NCBI RefSeq assembly: GCF_900105885.1
Contig: NZ_LT629780.1
Location: forward strand, 2,914,001-2,978,000
DNA length: 64,000 nt
Origin: Pseudomonas guangdongensis
GTDB taxonomy: Bacteria; Pseudomonadota; Gammaproteobacteria; Pseudomonadales; Pseudomonadaceae
Direction: 5' to 3'
Shown: positions 23,872 through 37,318 of the stretch, in pieces
How positions within the stretch are numbered: position 1 is the first letter of the stretch
Layout of the letters: each line of letters starts with the position of its first letter
Made by a program: the position numbers and the translations under genes
The notes under the pieces: model-generated
Databases searched by the model: none
The model's input: only the letters and a program-made list of their open reading frames with translations
Told to the model about the DNA's origin: nothing

Positions 23872-25347
23872 TCACTGCAACCACCCAACAGCATCGAAGT
23901 CCACTGCCTCCACCACCGGGGCCAGTACCTCGGGCCTGAAGTCCTTACCGTAGCGACTGAAGGTGATGCCACCCGTCTGGTGCCCCAGCAGCCCACCTAC
24001 CAGCGCCTCACTGAGACCCTTCTGCTTCAGGTGATCGGCAATGGTGTGACGGAAGCTGTGGAAGTCCTTCTGCCCTTCCCCATCCCTGAAGCCCAACTGC
24101 TCACGAACACGGGCGAACCACTTCGACGGAGCAGCCGCGTAGCCATGCTTCTTGTGGCAGGTCAGTTCAGGGAAGACCCGCTGGTGCCCTGCCGCCCGCT
24201 GCTTCTGGATGAACTCGATGAAGCCCAGCGCCTTGAGCTTGGAATGGATCGGCACCAGCCGCTCGGAAGATGCAGTCTTGAGCTTCTGATCGGGTCGTGA
24301 TGCTCGGATGTGGAGGCAGTCCACACCGTTGATGGTCACCACATCGTCGAGGTAGAGCTGACACAGCTCATTGAGCCTTGCTCCGGTATACAGCCCCAGC
24401 AGGGGTAGCCAGTACTGATTCGGCTTCTTGGTGCTGGCCGAGGCGTATACCTCCTTCGAGAACAACCGGCGCAGATCCTCCTCGGTGAAGACACTGCGCT
24501 CCTCGCTGACCTTGCCCCGCTGCCTCACCCTCAGCCCATCGAAGGGATTGCGCTCGCAGTAGCCCTCACGGATGGCGTAGGAGAAGAAGGTAGTCAGGTT
24601 CTTCACATAGTTGTTGAACGTAGTAAGGCTGATCGTGCTGGTTGCCGTCTTGATGATCTCCTCCAAGGACTGGCCTTCGGGGAGCTGATAGAGACGCGGA
24701 GGCAGCTTGAGTGCTGTCTCGCGGAACTTCCGGGCATCCTGGCGGGTGATCAGGTCAATGGGCATGTCACCGATGATCCGCACCAGCAGGGCAGCAACGG
24801 ATCGCTTGTCGTCGATGGTCTTGGTCGAGACGCCTTCCTGCTCCTGCTGCCCCAAGCACTCCTCGACCACCTTGGAGAAGCGAGGAGACGTACTGGGCGA
24901 GTCTGGCACCAACCCCATGCCTTGACCTGAAGAAGCTCTTGTAGAGGCTCTGCGGAGCTTCTGAGAGCCTTCTGCCTCTCTGCCCTGCCCCACCTCGCCA
25001 TTCGCTCCGGGCTGCCCCTGTGGGGGCACTCCAGAAGCCACCATCTCGACCAACTGCTGCTGACGGAGCCATGAGGCCCAACTGGCGACTCGCTTGCCTC
25101 CAGCCTCCCATGCACCACGCAAGGCATCAAGACAGGGACGAACACCCTGGAAGGCTTGGGTGTAGAGGCGCTGAACCTGCAGGAGCAACTCACGGCCACG
25201 GATCAAGGCTTCGCGCTTGCAGCGGGTCTGCAGGGAGCGACGAATCTCGGCACAGGGGAACAACGGACGAAGGACTTCTGGCACCACGATCCTGAAATAG
25301 AAGACCGAGTGTCGGGACAACCAGAGGTAGGAGGGAACGGCTGGCAC
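23872..25347 (-). CDS. Tyrosine recombinase (island integrase)
   Basis: A 491-aa phage-type integrase. The N-terminal YLWLSRHSVFYFRIVVPEVL is the DUF6538-like start common in Pseudomonas integrases, followed by a SAM-like domain. The catalytic residues are visible: Arg in LYTGARLNELC, Lys in LKTASSERLVP, HSFRHT, GGLLGHQ and Tyr about 466 in FSRYGKDF. The gene starts 65 bp from the attR repeat and is flanked by arm-type repeats, so it very probably integrates the element at ffs. No disruption is seen. Confidence 0.95.
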   Translation of the reverse strand: MPAVPSYLWLSRHSVFYFRIVVPEVLRPLFPCAEIRRSLQTRCKREALIRGRELLLQVQRLYTQAFQGVRPCLDALRGAWEAGGKRVASWASWLRQQQLVEMVASGVPPQGQPGANGEVGQGREAEGSQKLRRASTRASSGQGMGLVPDSPSTSPRFSKVVEECLGQQEQEGVSTKTIDDKRSVAALLVRIIGDMPIDLITRQDARKFRETALKLPPRLYQLPEGQSLEEIIKTATSTISLTTFNNYVKNLTTFFSYAIREGYCERNPFDGLRVRQRGKVSEERSVFTEEDLRRLFSKEVYASASTKKPNQYWLPLLGLYTGARLNELCQLYLDDVVTINGVDCLHIRASRPDQKLKTASSERLVPIHSKLKALGFIEFIQKQRAAGHQRVFPELTCHKKHGYAAAPSKWFARVREQLGFRDGEGQKDFHSFRHTIADHLKQKGLSEALVGGLLGHQTGGITFSRYGKDFRPEVLAPVVEAVDFDAVGWLQ

Positions 25348-25348
25348 G

Positions 25349-25369
25349 GTGGATCACCCTTTGGATCAC
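25349..25369. repeat. Right pair of GGATCAC arm-type repeats
   Basis: GTGGATCAC at 25349-25357 and TTGGATCAC at 25361-25369, directly upstream of the integrase start and 44 bp inside attR. They mirror the four-copy cluster near attL. Confidence 0.6.
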
Positions 25370-25412
25370 TCGCGTGTCTCAGGGCAAAAAACCGTTGAAA
25401 ATCAAGGACTTA

Positions 25413-25514
25413 CAGAAATGGAGGCGGCCCCGCCAGCCACACCCCGGCACACAATATCACCGCTATGGCTGCTCCCTTCCGGGCCTGACCAGGTTTACGG
25501 CTGATTGTTGCGGG
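25413..25514. repeat. attR: right 102-bp ffs-derived direct repeat
   Basis: 98/102 identical to attL. It lies within the complete ffs gene, whose 5' strand continues past the repeat to about 25532. Confidence 0.88.
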
Positions 25515-25532
25515 GGGACCGACGGGGCCACC
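25423..25532 (-). ncRNA. ffs: 4.5S RNA of the signal recognition particle (functional copy)
   Basis: SRP RNA that binds Ffh to target nascent membrane proteins. On the minus strand the 5' strand GGTGGCCCCGTCGGTC pairs almost perfectly with the 3' strand GGCTGGCGGGGCCGCC, giving the expected rod of about 110 nt; the conserved tetraloop-side core GGTCAGGCCCGGAAGGGAGCAGCC is split here between the two arms of the tip. The promoter TTGTAA-N16-TACAAT lies upstream. The 3' portion is inside the att repeat, so the island appears to have replaced it with its own version. Confidence 0.93.
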
Positions 25533-25886
25533 ATAACGCGCCTGCCAGAACAGCAGACGGGCGCCATTGTAGCGGCTCGCACGCAAGTTACAACCGCTGA
25601 GGGGAAAAAAGCCGCCAGCCGCCCAGGGCTGCCCGCCGGCAAGCGGCGGTATGGTGCCGGGCTTGCCGTCGCCAAAAAACTGTCAAAAAAGCCCGAGCAC
25701 CGCTTCTGCGAATATTTCTCGCTGCCCGCCACGAAACCGCTCACAAAAGCCAGGCTCTGGATTATCATCGCCGGGCCGCGGCGCGCCTGAGTCCGCAACG
25801 CCACCGACTGTTATCAAATTCTTGACGCCAGGCGTCGCGGCATGCGCCCTTCCGGCCCGCTTTTACTCTCAGGGAATGCTCACGTC
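25533..25886. other. Intergenic region between ffs and the sensor kinase
   Basis: 354 bp with no supported gene. It holds the ffs promoter on the minus strand and presumably the kinase promoter on the plus strand, for which no convincing hexamer pair was found. Confidence 0.5.
25566..25593 (-). promoter_or_regulatory. ffs promoter
   Basis: Read on the minus strand: TTGTAA (25593-25588), 16-bp spacer, TACAAT (25571-25566). The predicted transcript would carry a leader of about 25-30 nt before the mature 5' end, as in other bacteria where it is trimmed. Confidence 0.65.
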
Positions 25887-28799
25887 ATGCAGGACACCCG
25901 GAAAACGACGCTGCGCCGCTGGATGTGGCGCGCCTTCGTGCAAAGCTCGCTGATTCCGCTGATCCTGGTGGAAACCGTGCTGATCGCCGCCTACCTGCTA
26001 ACCAACAGCTCGATCCGCGAGGCGCAGATCGACCACCTGCGCCAGACCGCCCTCACCGACCTGCAGAGCGCCGCCCAGCAGGAAGGCCGGCTGATCAACG
26101 AGCGCCTGCGCGCCATCAGCCGCACCACCCGCCTGTACGGCGAGCAGATCCGCGAGGTGCTGCTGCGCGAGGACTACCAGGTCGACGAGGCCGAACGCCG
26201 CCGCCACGCCCACACCGAGGACGGTGTGCTCTACACCCGCAGCAACGACGGCCGCGCCGCTTCCTTCTATGCCAACAGCACCCCTCGCGAGCGCCAGGAC
26301 ATGGAGCGCGTGCTGCGCCTGGCCCAGCTCGACCCGTTGATGAAGAGCATCCAGGCCAGCGACAAGCTGATCGCCTCCCTCTACTTCAACACCTGGGACA
26401 GCTACAACCGCATCTACCCCTGGTTCTTCACCCCCGACCAGTACCCCCACGACATGGTCATCCCCGACTACAACTTCTATTACCTGGCAGATGCGCGGCA
26501 CAACCCACAGCGCAAGGTGGTGTGGACCGAAATCTACGTCGACCCCGCCGGCCAGGGCTGGATGATGTCGGCGCTGGCGCCGGTCTATCGCGGCGACTTC
26601 CTCGAAGGCGTCGCCGGCCTCGACGTTACCGTCGACACCATCCTCGACGAGATCGCCACCCTGCAGGTGCCCTGGAACGGCTACGCCATCCTGGTCAGCG
26701 AGGAGCTGAACATCATGGCCCTGCCGCCGGCCGGCGAGCGCGACTTCAACCTCAGCGAGCTGACCAGCCACTCCTACGACGAGGCGATCCGCAAGGAAAT
26801 CTTCAAGCCCGCCGACTTCAACCTCGCCAAACGCGAGGACACCCAGGCGCTGGCCGGCGCCATCGGCCAGCGCGCCTCCGGCCTGCAGACCCTGAGCCTG
26901 GGCGGCAAGAGCCAGCTCGCCGCCTGGACCACCATCGGCGAAACCGGCTGGAAGCTGGTCACCCTGGTCGACGAGGCCGAGGTGTTCCGCCAGACCAACG
27001 CCCTGGCCGCCCGCTACCAGCAGATCGGCTACCTGCTGATCGCCGGCCTGGTGCTGTTCTACGTGCTGTTCTTCGCCGGCATGTGGCTGCGCGCCCGCCA
27101 GCTCAGCGCCCAGCTGCAGGGGCCGATCGACCACCTGTCGGCGATGATGGGCGAGATCGGTCGCGGCAACTGGCACCCGCCGCGCCAGCCCTGCGAGATC
27201 GGCGAGCTGGACGGCGCCGCCGCCGCCGCCGCGGCGATGGGCGCCCAGCTCGAATGCAGCGAAACCACCCGCCAGCAGGCCCAGGACCAGCTCGATCTGG
27301 TCCTCGACTCCACCACCGAGAGCCTCTGGACCCTCGACCTGCGCCGGCAGCGGCTGCACATCGAGGGCCGCTTCCCGCAGCGCTTCGGCCTGGACGGCAA
27401 CGACCTGGCGCTGGACGCATTCCTCGCCCGCGTCCACCCCGACGACCGCGAGGCGGTGATCGCCTGCCACGAGCAGCCGGCCGCGAGCAGCGACAACTAC
27501 AGCATCGAGTACCGCTTCAGCGACGCCCATGGCATCTACCACTGGCTGCTCAGCCGCGCCCGCCTGCTCGACGCCGATCCGGTCAGCGGCCGGCCGCTGC
27601 GCCTGGCCGGCACCCACGTCGACATCGACGCCCTCAAGGCCACCCAGGAGGCGCTCAGCCGCGCCAGCCAGCAGGCCCAGGCCGCCAACGTCGCCAAGAC
27701 CCGCTTCCTGTCGAGCATGAGCCACGAGCTGCGCACCCCGCTCAACGCCGTGCAGGGCTTCGCCCAGCTGATCCAGCTGGAGCTGCAGGAGCGCCCCGAG
27801 GAGCACAGCCTGCGCCAGTACGCCGGCGAGATCGACAACGCCAGCAGCCACCTCGGCCTGCTGGTGGACGACATCCTCGACCTGGCGCGCATCGAGGCGG
27901 ACAAGGCCAGCGTCCATCTGGAGACCGTCGACGCCCGGCAGATCATGGCCGAGTGCCTGGAACTGATCCGCCCGCAGGCCCGCGAGCAGCACCTGCAGCT
28001 GGAGGCCCAGCTGCCGCCGGGCAGCCTGCTGGTGCGCGCCGAGGCGCGGCGCCTGCGGCAGATCCTGCTCAACCTGCTGAGCAACGCGGTCAAGTACAAC
28101 CGCCCCCACGGCCGGGTAACGCTGGGCTACCGGATCGACGGCGAGCGCCTGCGCCTGAGCGTCGAGGACAGCGGCTACGGCATCGACCCCGAGCGCCAGG
28201 ACCAGCTGTTCAAGCCCTTCCAGCGCCTCGGCCACGAGAACAGCGCGATCAAGGGCAGCGGCATCGGCCTGGTGCTGAGCCGCGAGCTGGCCGAGCTGAT
28301 GCACGGGCGGATCGGCTTCGTCAGCACCCCGGGCAGCGGCAGCACCTTCTGGATCGAGCTGCCGTTCAGCGCCGAACTGCAGGCCAGCGTGCGCAGCGCC
28401 GCCGCGCCCGGCCGCGAGCGCCTGCCGCGGGTGCTCTACGTCGAGGACAACCGCGCCAGCCAGCTGCTGGTGGAGAAGGCGCTGGGCGACATCGCCCGGG
28501 TCGAGGTGCTGGACAACGGCCTGGAGGCGCTGCACTGGCTCAACGAGCACCCGCCGCAGCTGCTGCTGCTCGACCTCGACCTGCCCGGCCTGCAGGGCGA
28601 CGCCCTGCTGCGTCGCCTGCGCGACAACCCGCAGACCCGCGAGCTGCCGGTGATCATCATCAGCGCCGCGGCGATGCCCGAGGACATCGCCAACATCAGC
28701 GCCCTGGGCATCGCCGGCTACCTGACCAAGCCGCTGAAGATCCAGACCCTGCGCGAGGCCGTGCTGCAGCTGTGCGGACGCGCGCGGCAGGCGTCCTGA
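25887..28799 (+). CDS. Hybrid sensor histidine kinase with Cache, PAS and receiver domains
   Basis: A 970-aa inner-membrane sensor. In order: TM1 (about 17-37), a large periplasmic Cache-type sensor, TM2 (about 378-400), HAMP-like linker, PAS domain, HisKA with His613 in [14 protein letters not shown], HATPase (N-box [26 protein letters not shown]), and a C-terminal receiver with Asp896 in [14 protein letters not shown] and the conserved TKP lysine. The start at 25887 is preceded by AGGGA; an in-frame ATG at 25842 is possible. No cognate regulator is adjacent. The opposite-strand ORF is a shadow. Confidence 0.93.
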   Translation: MQDTRKTTLRRWMWRAFVQSSLIPLILVETVLIAAYLLTNSSIREAQIDHLRQTALTDLQSAAQQEGRLINERLRAISRTTRLYGEQIREVLLREDYQVDEAERRRHAHTEDGVLYTRSNDGRAASFYANSTPRERQDMERVLRLAQLDPLMKSIQASDKLIASLYFNTWDSYNRIYPWFFTPDQYPHDMVIPDYNFYYLADARHNPQRKVVWTEIYVDPAGQGWMMSALAPVYRGDFLEGVAGLDVTVDTILDEIATLQVPWNGYAILVSEELNIMALPPAGERDFNLSELTSHSYDEAIRKEIFKPADFNLAKREDTQALAGAIGQRASGLQTLSLGGKSQLAAWTTIGETGWKLVTLVDEAEVFRQTNALAARYQQIGYLLIAGLVLFYVLFFAGMWLRARQLSAQLQGPIDHLSAMMGEIGRGNWHPPRQPCEIGELDGAAAAAAAMGAQLECSETTRQQAQDQLDLVLDSTTESLWTLDLRRQRLHIEGRFPQRFGLDGNDLALDAFLARVHPDDREAVIACHEQPAASSDNYSIEYRFSDAHGIYHWLLSRARLLDADPVSGRPLRLAGTHVDIDALKATQEALSRASQQAQAANVAKTRFLSSMSHELRTPLNAVQGFAQLIQLELQERPEEHSLRQYAGEIDNASSHLGLLVDDILDLARIEADKASVHLETVDARQIMAECLELIRPQAREQHLQLEAQLPPGSLLVRAEARRLRQILLNLLSNAVKYNRPHGRVTLGYRIDGERLRLSVEDSGYGIDPERQDQLFKPFQRLGHENSAIKGSGIGLVLSRELAELMHGRIGFVSTPGSGSTFWIELPFSAELQASVRSAAAPGRERLPRVLYVEDNRASQLLVEKALGDIARVEVLDNGLEALHWLNEHPPQLLLLDLDLPGLQGDALLRRLRDNPQTRELPVIIISAAAMPEDIANISALGIAGYLTKPLKIQTLREAVLQLCGRARQAS

Positions 28800-28882
28800 G
28801 CCGCGCGGGCGCCTGTCGGCGATACCCGCACAGCGGATACACTATCGCCATGCATTCCCCGGCGTTCCCATAGGTATCCCCC

Positions 28883-29887
28883 GTGCCCGGCAAAATCCTG
28901 ATCACCGGCGGTGCCGGCTTCATCGGTTCGGCGCTGATCCGTCAGCTGATCCACGGCAGCGACCGCGAGATCGCCAATCTCGACAAGCTGACCTACGCGG
29001 CCAACCCCGCGGCGCTGGCCTGCGTGGCGGACTCGCCGCGCTACCGCCTGCATGCAGTGGACGTCTGCGACGGCAGCGCATTGGCACGGATCTTCGCCGA
29101 TTTCCGCCCGGACGCGGTGATCCACCTGGCCGCCGAGTCCCACGTGGACCGCTCCATCGACGCCCCGGCGCCGTTCGTCCAGACCAACCTGGTCGGCACC
29201 TTCACCCTGCTCGAAGCGGCCCGCCGCTACCGCGATGGCCTGCCGGCCGCCGCCGCCGATGCCTTCCGCTTCCTGCAGGTGTCCACCGACGAGGTCTACG
29301 GCGACCTGGGCGACGGCATGGCGGCGTTCCGCGAAACCACGCCCTATGCCCCCAGCTCGCCCTACTCCGCCTCCAAGGCCGGCGCCGACCACCTGGTCCG
29401 CGCCTGGCAGCGCACCTACGGGCTACCGGTACTGGTCAGCCACTGCTCCAACAACTACGGCCCCTGGCAGGTGCGCGAGAAGCTGATCCCGCTGATGATC
29501 GACCGCGCCCTGCGCGGCCAGCCGCTGCCGGTCTACGGCGACGGCGCGCAGGTGCGCGACTGGCTGTATGTGGACGACCACGTCCGCGCGCTGCTGGCGA
29601 TCCTCGAGCGCGGCCGGCCGGGCGAGAGCTACAACGTCGGCGCCCATGCCGAGCGGCGCAACCTCGACGTGGTCGGGCAGCTCTGCGACCTGCTCGACGA
29701 GCTCAAGCCGCGCCCGCACGGCTCCTACCGCCAGCAGATCGCCTTCGTCGCGGACCGTCCCGGCCACGACCGCCGCTACGCCATCGACGCCGGCAAGATT
29801 GCCGCCGAGCTGGGCTGGCGACCGCTGGAGAGTTTCGCCTCGGGCCTGCGCAAGACCGTGCAGTGGTATCTGGAGCAGCCGCGATGA
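28883..29887 (+). CDS. rmlB: dTDP-glucose 4,6-dehydratase
   Basis: Second step of dTDP-L-rhamnose synthesis: dTDP-glucose to dTDP-4-keto-6-deoxyglucose, NAD-dependent SDR fold. [14 protein letters not shown] (NAD site), [12 protein letters not shown] (active-site Asp-Glu) and [12 protein letters not shown] (YxxxK) are present. It starts with GTG and has 334 aa, slightly shorter than the usual 350-360. First gene of the rmlBACD operon; its TGA overlaps the rmlA ATG. Confidence 0.95.
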   Translation: MPGKILITGGAGFIGSALIRQLIHGSDREIANLDKLTYAANPAALACVADSPRYRLHAVDVCDGSALARIFADFRPDAVIHLAAESHVDRSIDAPAPFVQTNLVGTFTLLEAARRYRDGLPAAAADAFRFLQVSTDEVYGDLGDGMAAFRETTPYAPSSPYSASKAGADHLVRAWQRTYGLPVLVSHCSNNYGPWQVREKLIPLMIDRALRGQPLPVYGDGAQVRDWLYVDDHVRALLAILERGRPGESYNVGAHAERRNLDVVGQLCDLLDELKPRPHGSYRQQIAFVADRPGHDRRYAIDAGKIAAELGWRPLESFASGLRKTVQWYLEQPR

Positions 29888-30762
29888 AGGGCATCGTTCT
29901 CGCCGGCGGCAGCGGCTCGCGGCTCTATCCGCTGACCTGCGCGGTGTCCAAGCAGCTGCTGCCGGTCTACGACAAGCCGATGATCTACTACCCGCTGTCG
30001 GTGCTGATGCTGGCCGGAATCCGCGACATCCTGATCATCTCCACCCCCGACGACCTGCCAGGCTTTCGCAAGCTGCTCGGCGACGGCGCGGCCTTCGGCA
30101 TCCGCCTGAGCTATGCCGAGCAACCGGCGCCGGAGGGCGTGGCCCAGGCCCTGCTGATCGGCGAATCCTTCGTCGGCGACGACAACGTCTGCCTGATCCT
30201 CGGCGACAACATCTTCTACGGCTACGGCTTCAGCGCCATGCTCCACGAGGCGGCCGGCCGCCAGCACGGCGCCACCGTATTCGGCTACCCGGTCGCCGAC
30301 CCGCAGCGCTTCGGGGTGGTCGAGTTCGATGCCGACGGGCGCGCGCTGTCCATCGAGGAAAAGCCGCAACGGCCGAAATCCGCCCACGCGGTGACCGGCC
30401 TGTACTTCTACGACCGCGACGCGGCGCGCATCGCCCGGCAGGTCAGGCCCTCGTCGCGCGGCGAACTGGAAATCACCGACGTCAACAACGCCTACCTGCA
30501 GCGCGGCGACCTGCAGGTCAGCCTGCTCGGTCGCGGCTTCGCCTGGCTGGATACCGGCACCCACGACTCGCTGATGGAGGCCAGCCACTTCGTACAGACC
30601 ATCGAGGCCCGCCAGGGCCTGAAGATCGCCTGCCTGGAGGAGGTCGCCTGGCGCCAGGGCTGGCTGTCGGATACGCAGCTGCAGCAGCGCGCCCGGGCGC
30701 TGGCCCACACCGGCTACGGCCAGTACCTGCTGCGCCTGCTGGCCCAGGAGCCACGGCGATGA
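29884..30762 (+). CDS. rmlA: Glucose-1-phosphate thymidylyltransferase
   Basis: Makes dTDP-glucose from dTTP and glucose-1-phosphate, the first and feedback-regulated step of the rhamnose pathway. 292 aa with the nucleotidyltransferase signature [30 protein letters not shown], and [19 protein letters not shown]. The start at 29884 is the ATGA overlap with rmlB; the upstream extension from 29863 is not needed. Its stop overlaps the rmlC start. Confidence 0.97.
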   Translation: MKGIVLAGGSGSRLYPLTCAVSKQLLPVYDKPMIYYPLSVLMLAGIRDILIISTPDDLPGFRKLLGDGAAFGIRLSYAEQPAPEGVAQALLIGESFVGDDNVCLILGDNIFYGYGFSAMLHEAAGRQHGATVFGYPVADPQRFGVVEFDADGRALSIEEKPQRPKSAHAVTGLYFYDRDAARIARQVRPSSRGELEITDVNNAYLQRGDLQVSLLGRGFAWLDTGTHDSLMEASHFVQTIEARQGLKIACLEEVAWRQGWLSDTQLQQRARALAHTGYGQYLLRLLAQEPRR

Positions 30763-31304
30763 AGGTGACCGCCACCGAGTTGCCGGGGGTGCTGATCGTC
30801 GAGCCACGGGTGTTCGGCGACGCTCGCGGCTTCTTCCTGGAAACCTTCCAGGTCGAGCGCTATCGTGCCGCCGGCATCGACCTGCCGTTCGTCCAGGACA
30901 ACCACTCGCGCTCGACACGCGGCGTGCTGCGCGGCCTGCATTTCCAGCGCCGGCGCCCGCAGGGCAAGCTGGTCAGCGTCAGTCGCGGGGCGATCTACGA
31001 TGTGGCGGCCGACATCGACCCAGCCTCGCCCACTTTCGGGCGCTGCGTCGGCGTCGAGCTGAGCGACGCGAACCACCGCCAGCTATGGATACCGCCGGGC
31101 TACGCCCATGGTTTCTGCGTGCTCAGTGCGGTGGCCGATACCCACTACAAATGCACCGATTTCTACTGCCCCGACGACGAAGGCGGGGTGATCTGGAACG
31201 ACCCGCAGCTCGACATTCCCTGGCCGCTGGGTCAGCCGCTGCTGTCGGACAAGGACCGCGCCCTGCCGAGCCTGGCCGGACTGCTGCAGGCACACGGTCG
31301 ATGA
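30759..31304 (+). CDS. rmlC: dTDP-4-dehydrorhamnose 3,5-epimerase
   Basis: Cupin-fold epimerase, third step of the rhamnose pathway, 181 aa (typical length). [13 protein letters not shown], the catalytic His in [16 protein letters not shown] and [10 protein letters not shown] are the family signatures. It overlaps both neighbours by the ATGA arrangement, so the four rml genes are translationally coupled. Confidence 0.97.
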   Translation: MKVTATELPGVLIVEPRVFGDARGFFLETFQVERYRAAGIDLPFVQDNHSRSTRGVLRGLHFQRRRPQGKLVSVSRGAIYDVAADIDPASPTFGRCVGVELSDANHRQLWIPPGYAHGFCVLSAVADTHYKCTDFYCPDDEGGVIWNDPQLDIPWPLGQPLLSDKDRALPSLAGLLQAHGR

Positions 31305-32209
31305 ACCGCACCAATGCGGCCGCGCCGCTGCGCGTGCTGGTCACCGGCGCTCACGGCCAGCTGGGCCGCGAGCTGCTGCGCCATGCGCCGGCAGACTGGA
31401 CGGTCGTCGGGCTGGGGGCCGCGCAGCTGGATATCCGCGATGCTGCGCAGGTCGCCGCGCAGGTGGAAAGGGTGCGTCCGCAACTGATCGTCAACGCCGC
31501 CGCCTACACCGCGGTGGATCGCGCCGAGACGGAGCCGGCGCGGGCCTGGGCGGTCAATCGCGACGGCGCCGCGCACCTGGCGCAGGCGGCGCAGCAGCGG
31601 GGCATCGCGCTGTTCCAGCTGTCCAGCGACTACGTCTTCGCCGGCGACCTGCGCCGCCCCTACCGCGAGGAGGACGCCTGCCGACCGCTCGGCGTCTACG
31701 GCGCCAGCAAGCTCGGCGGCGAACGGGCGGTGCGCGCAGGCTGCAGCCGCCATCTGATCCTGCGCAGCAGCTGGGTGTTCGGCGCCCACGGCCACAACTT
31801 CGTCAAGACCATGCTGCGCCTGGCGGGCACGCATCCGGAACTGGCGGTGGTCGCCGACCAGCTGGGCTGCCCGACGCCGGCGGCCTACCTGGCCCAGGTA
31901 CTCTGGCAACTGGCGCAGCGCTATCGCCAACAGGGCGACCTCGCCTGGGGCACCTACCACTGCGCCGGCGCGCCGCCCTGCAGCTGGCACGCCTTCGCGT
32001 TGGAGATCTTCCGTCAGGCCGAGGCGCTGGCGCTGCTCGCGCGGACGCCGCAGGTGCGCGCCATCGGCAGCACCGACTACCCCGGCGCCGCGCAACGGCC
32101 GGCGTATTCGGTACTGGACTGCGGCAAGCTGCGCGCCACTTTCGGCATCGCCCCGGCCGACTGGCGGACGGCGCTGGCGGGGGTGCTGGGCGAGCTGGCC
32201 GCCGGCTAG
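31301..32209 (+). CDS. rmlD: dTDP-4-dehydrorhamnose reductase
   Basis: Final, NADPH-dependent step giving dTDP-L-rhamnose for LPS and other surface glycans. 302 aa; N-terminal VTGAHGQLGRELL, QLSSDYVFAGD, and YGASKLGGERAV (YxxxK). It ends with TAG at 32207-32209, within a CTAG that also supplies the stop codon of the convergent ispD. Confidence 0.95.
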   Translation: MNRTNAAAPLRVLVTGAHGQLGRELLRHAPADWTVVGLGAAQLDIRDAAQVAAQVERVRPQLIVNAAAYTAVDRAETEPARAWAVNRDGAAHLAQAAQQRGIALFQLSSDYVFAGDLRRPYREEDACRPLGVYGASKLGGERAVRAGCSRHLILRSSWVFGAHGHNFVKTMLRLAGTHPELAVVADQLGCPTPAAYLAQVLWQLAQRYRQQGDLAWGTYHCAGAPPCSWHAFALEIFRQAEALALLARTPQVRAIGSTDYPGAAQRPAYSVLDCGKLRATFGIAPADWRTALAGVLGELAAG

Positions 32210-32922
32210 TCGCCCGAGCCCAGCCCCCAGCGCTGGCGCAGCCACTCCAGGTCTTCGGGACGGGTGATCTTCAGGTTGTCGGCGCGACCCTCGACCAGTC
32301 GCGGAGCCTGGCCGGCCCACTCCAGGGCGGAAGCCTCGTCGGTGATCGCCACCCGCGATACCCGGGCGTCGGCCAGGCTGCGGTGTAGCGCGCCGAGGCG
32401 GAACATCTGCGGGGTATAGGCCTGCCAGATCACGCTGCGGTCGACCGTCTCGCGCACCCGGCCATCCTTGCCGACCCGCTTGAGGGTGTCGCGCGCCGGC
32501 ACCGCCAGCAGGCCGCCGACCGGGTCCTCGGCCAGTTCGCCGAGCAGCAGGTCGAGATCCTCGCGGCTCAGGTTGGGCCGCGCCGCGTCGTGCACCAGCA
32601 CCCAGTCGTGCTCGTCGGCACCGAGCTCCAGCAGATGCAACAGGCCGTTGAGCACCGAGTCGGCGCGCTCGCAGCCGCCGGCGACACGGGCGATGCGCGG
32701 ATCGCCGGCGCAGGCCAGCCCCGGCCACCAGGGATCGTCCTCGGCCAGGCAGACCACCAGCCCCTTGAGGGTCGGGTGGCCGAGGAAGCAGCCAAGGGTG
32801 TGCTCCAGCACCGTGCGCTCGCCGAGGCGCAGGTACTGCTTGGGACGGTCGGCGCGCATCCGCGCGCCGACGCCGGCCGCAGGAATCACGGCCCAGAATT
32901 CGGGGAGGGGAATCAGGTTCAT
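32206..32922 (-). CDS. ispD: 2-C-methyl-D-erythritol 4-phosphate cytidylyltransferase
   Basis: MEP-pathway enzyme coupling MEP to CTP for isoprenoid synthesis. 238 aa with VIPAAGVGARMRADRPKQYL (CTP-binding G-rich loop plus Arg/Lys), VLVHDAARPNLS and a DTLKRVG stretch. The ATG overlaps the ftsB stop (ATGA). Convergent with rmlD. Confidence 0.96.
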   Translation of the reverse strand: MNLIPLPEFWAVIPAAGVGARMRADRPKQYLRLGERTVLEHTLGCFLGHPTLKGLVVCLAEDDPWWPGLACAGDPRIARVAGGCERADSVLNGLLHLLELGADEHDWVLVHDAARPNLSREDLDLLLGELAEDPVGGLLAVPARDTLKRVGKDGRVRETVDRSVIWQAYTPQMFRLGALHRSLADARVSRVAITDEASALEWAGQAPRLVEGRADNLKITRPEDLEWLRQRWGLGSGD

Positions 32923-33197
32923 TTGCTCAGCAGATACAGGGTTTCGCCGTCTTTGACCATGCCCAGCTCATGGCGGGCACGCTCCTCGACCGTCTCCATG
33001 CCACGCTTGAGCTCGGCCACCTCGGCATCGAGGATGCGGTTGCGTTCGAGCAGGGCTTCGTTCTCGCGCTTCTGGTCGGCGATTTGCTGGCGCAGTTCAG
33101 CGTTATGGGTGAGGCCGCCGTCGCCTTCCCACAGACGGTATTGCAGGCCGCCCAGCACCAGCAGCAGCACGACGAACAGCAGATGGGCCTTTTGCAT
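32919..33197 (-). CDS. ftsB: Cell division protein FtsB
   Basis: A 92-aa bitopic divisome protein that with FtsL and FtsQ activates septal wall synthesis. One N-terminal transmembrane helix (LLFVVLLLVLGGLQYRLW) and a periplasmic coiled coil (LRQQIADQKRENEALLERN) with the ELKRGMETVEERARHELGMV region of DivIC/FtsB. Located between eno and ispD, its standard position. Confidence 0.95.
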   Translation of the reverse strand: MQKAHLLFVVLLLVLGGLQYRLWEGDGGLTHNAELRQQIADQKRENEALLERNRILDAEVAELKRGMETVEERARHELGMVKDGETLYLLSK

Positions 33198-33295
33198 GCG
33201 GATCAGCCCTCGATGGTGCGGTGAAGGCGGCGCGGGCCGCGCGCCGCCCTGTCGCCATGCCCGCCGCAGCGGACATGGCGAGGGTCACGGACAGC

Positions 33296-34699
<1,404 letters not shown>

Positions 34700-34718
34700 T
34701 TACCGCGGTGGACGGCCC

Positions 34719-37309
<2,591 letters not shown>

Positions 37310-37318
<9 letters not shown>

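Larger units (their letters stand above)
15928..25514. mobile_element. Integrative island inserted in the 4.5S RNA gene (ffs)
   Basis: A region bounded by two 102-bp direct repeats of ffs sequence (15928-16029 and 25413-25514; exact offset 9485 bp, four mismatches). The tyrosine recombinase gene at 23872-25347 ends 65 bp from the right repeat and faces inward. The interior has visibly lower G+C than the chromosome and phage-like regulatory genes. Removing 9485 bp would restore one continuous ffs and join the exonuclease gene's neighbourhood to the sensor kinase region. No structural, replication or transfer genes are recognisable, so it is an integrative element of undefined type, possibly a satellite or decayed prophage. 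Confidence 0.88.

Noticed and set aside
25998..28550. 850-codon minus-strand frame opposite the hybrid kinase
   Set aside because: The kinase domains on the plus strand are intact and conserved; the reverse frame shows no family motif.
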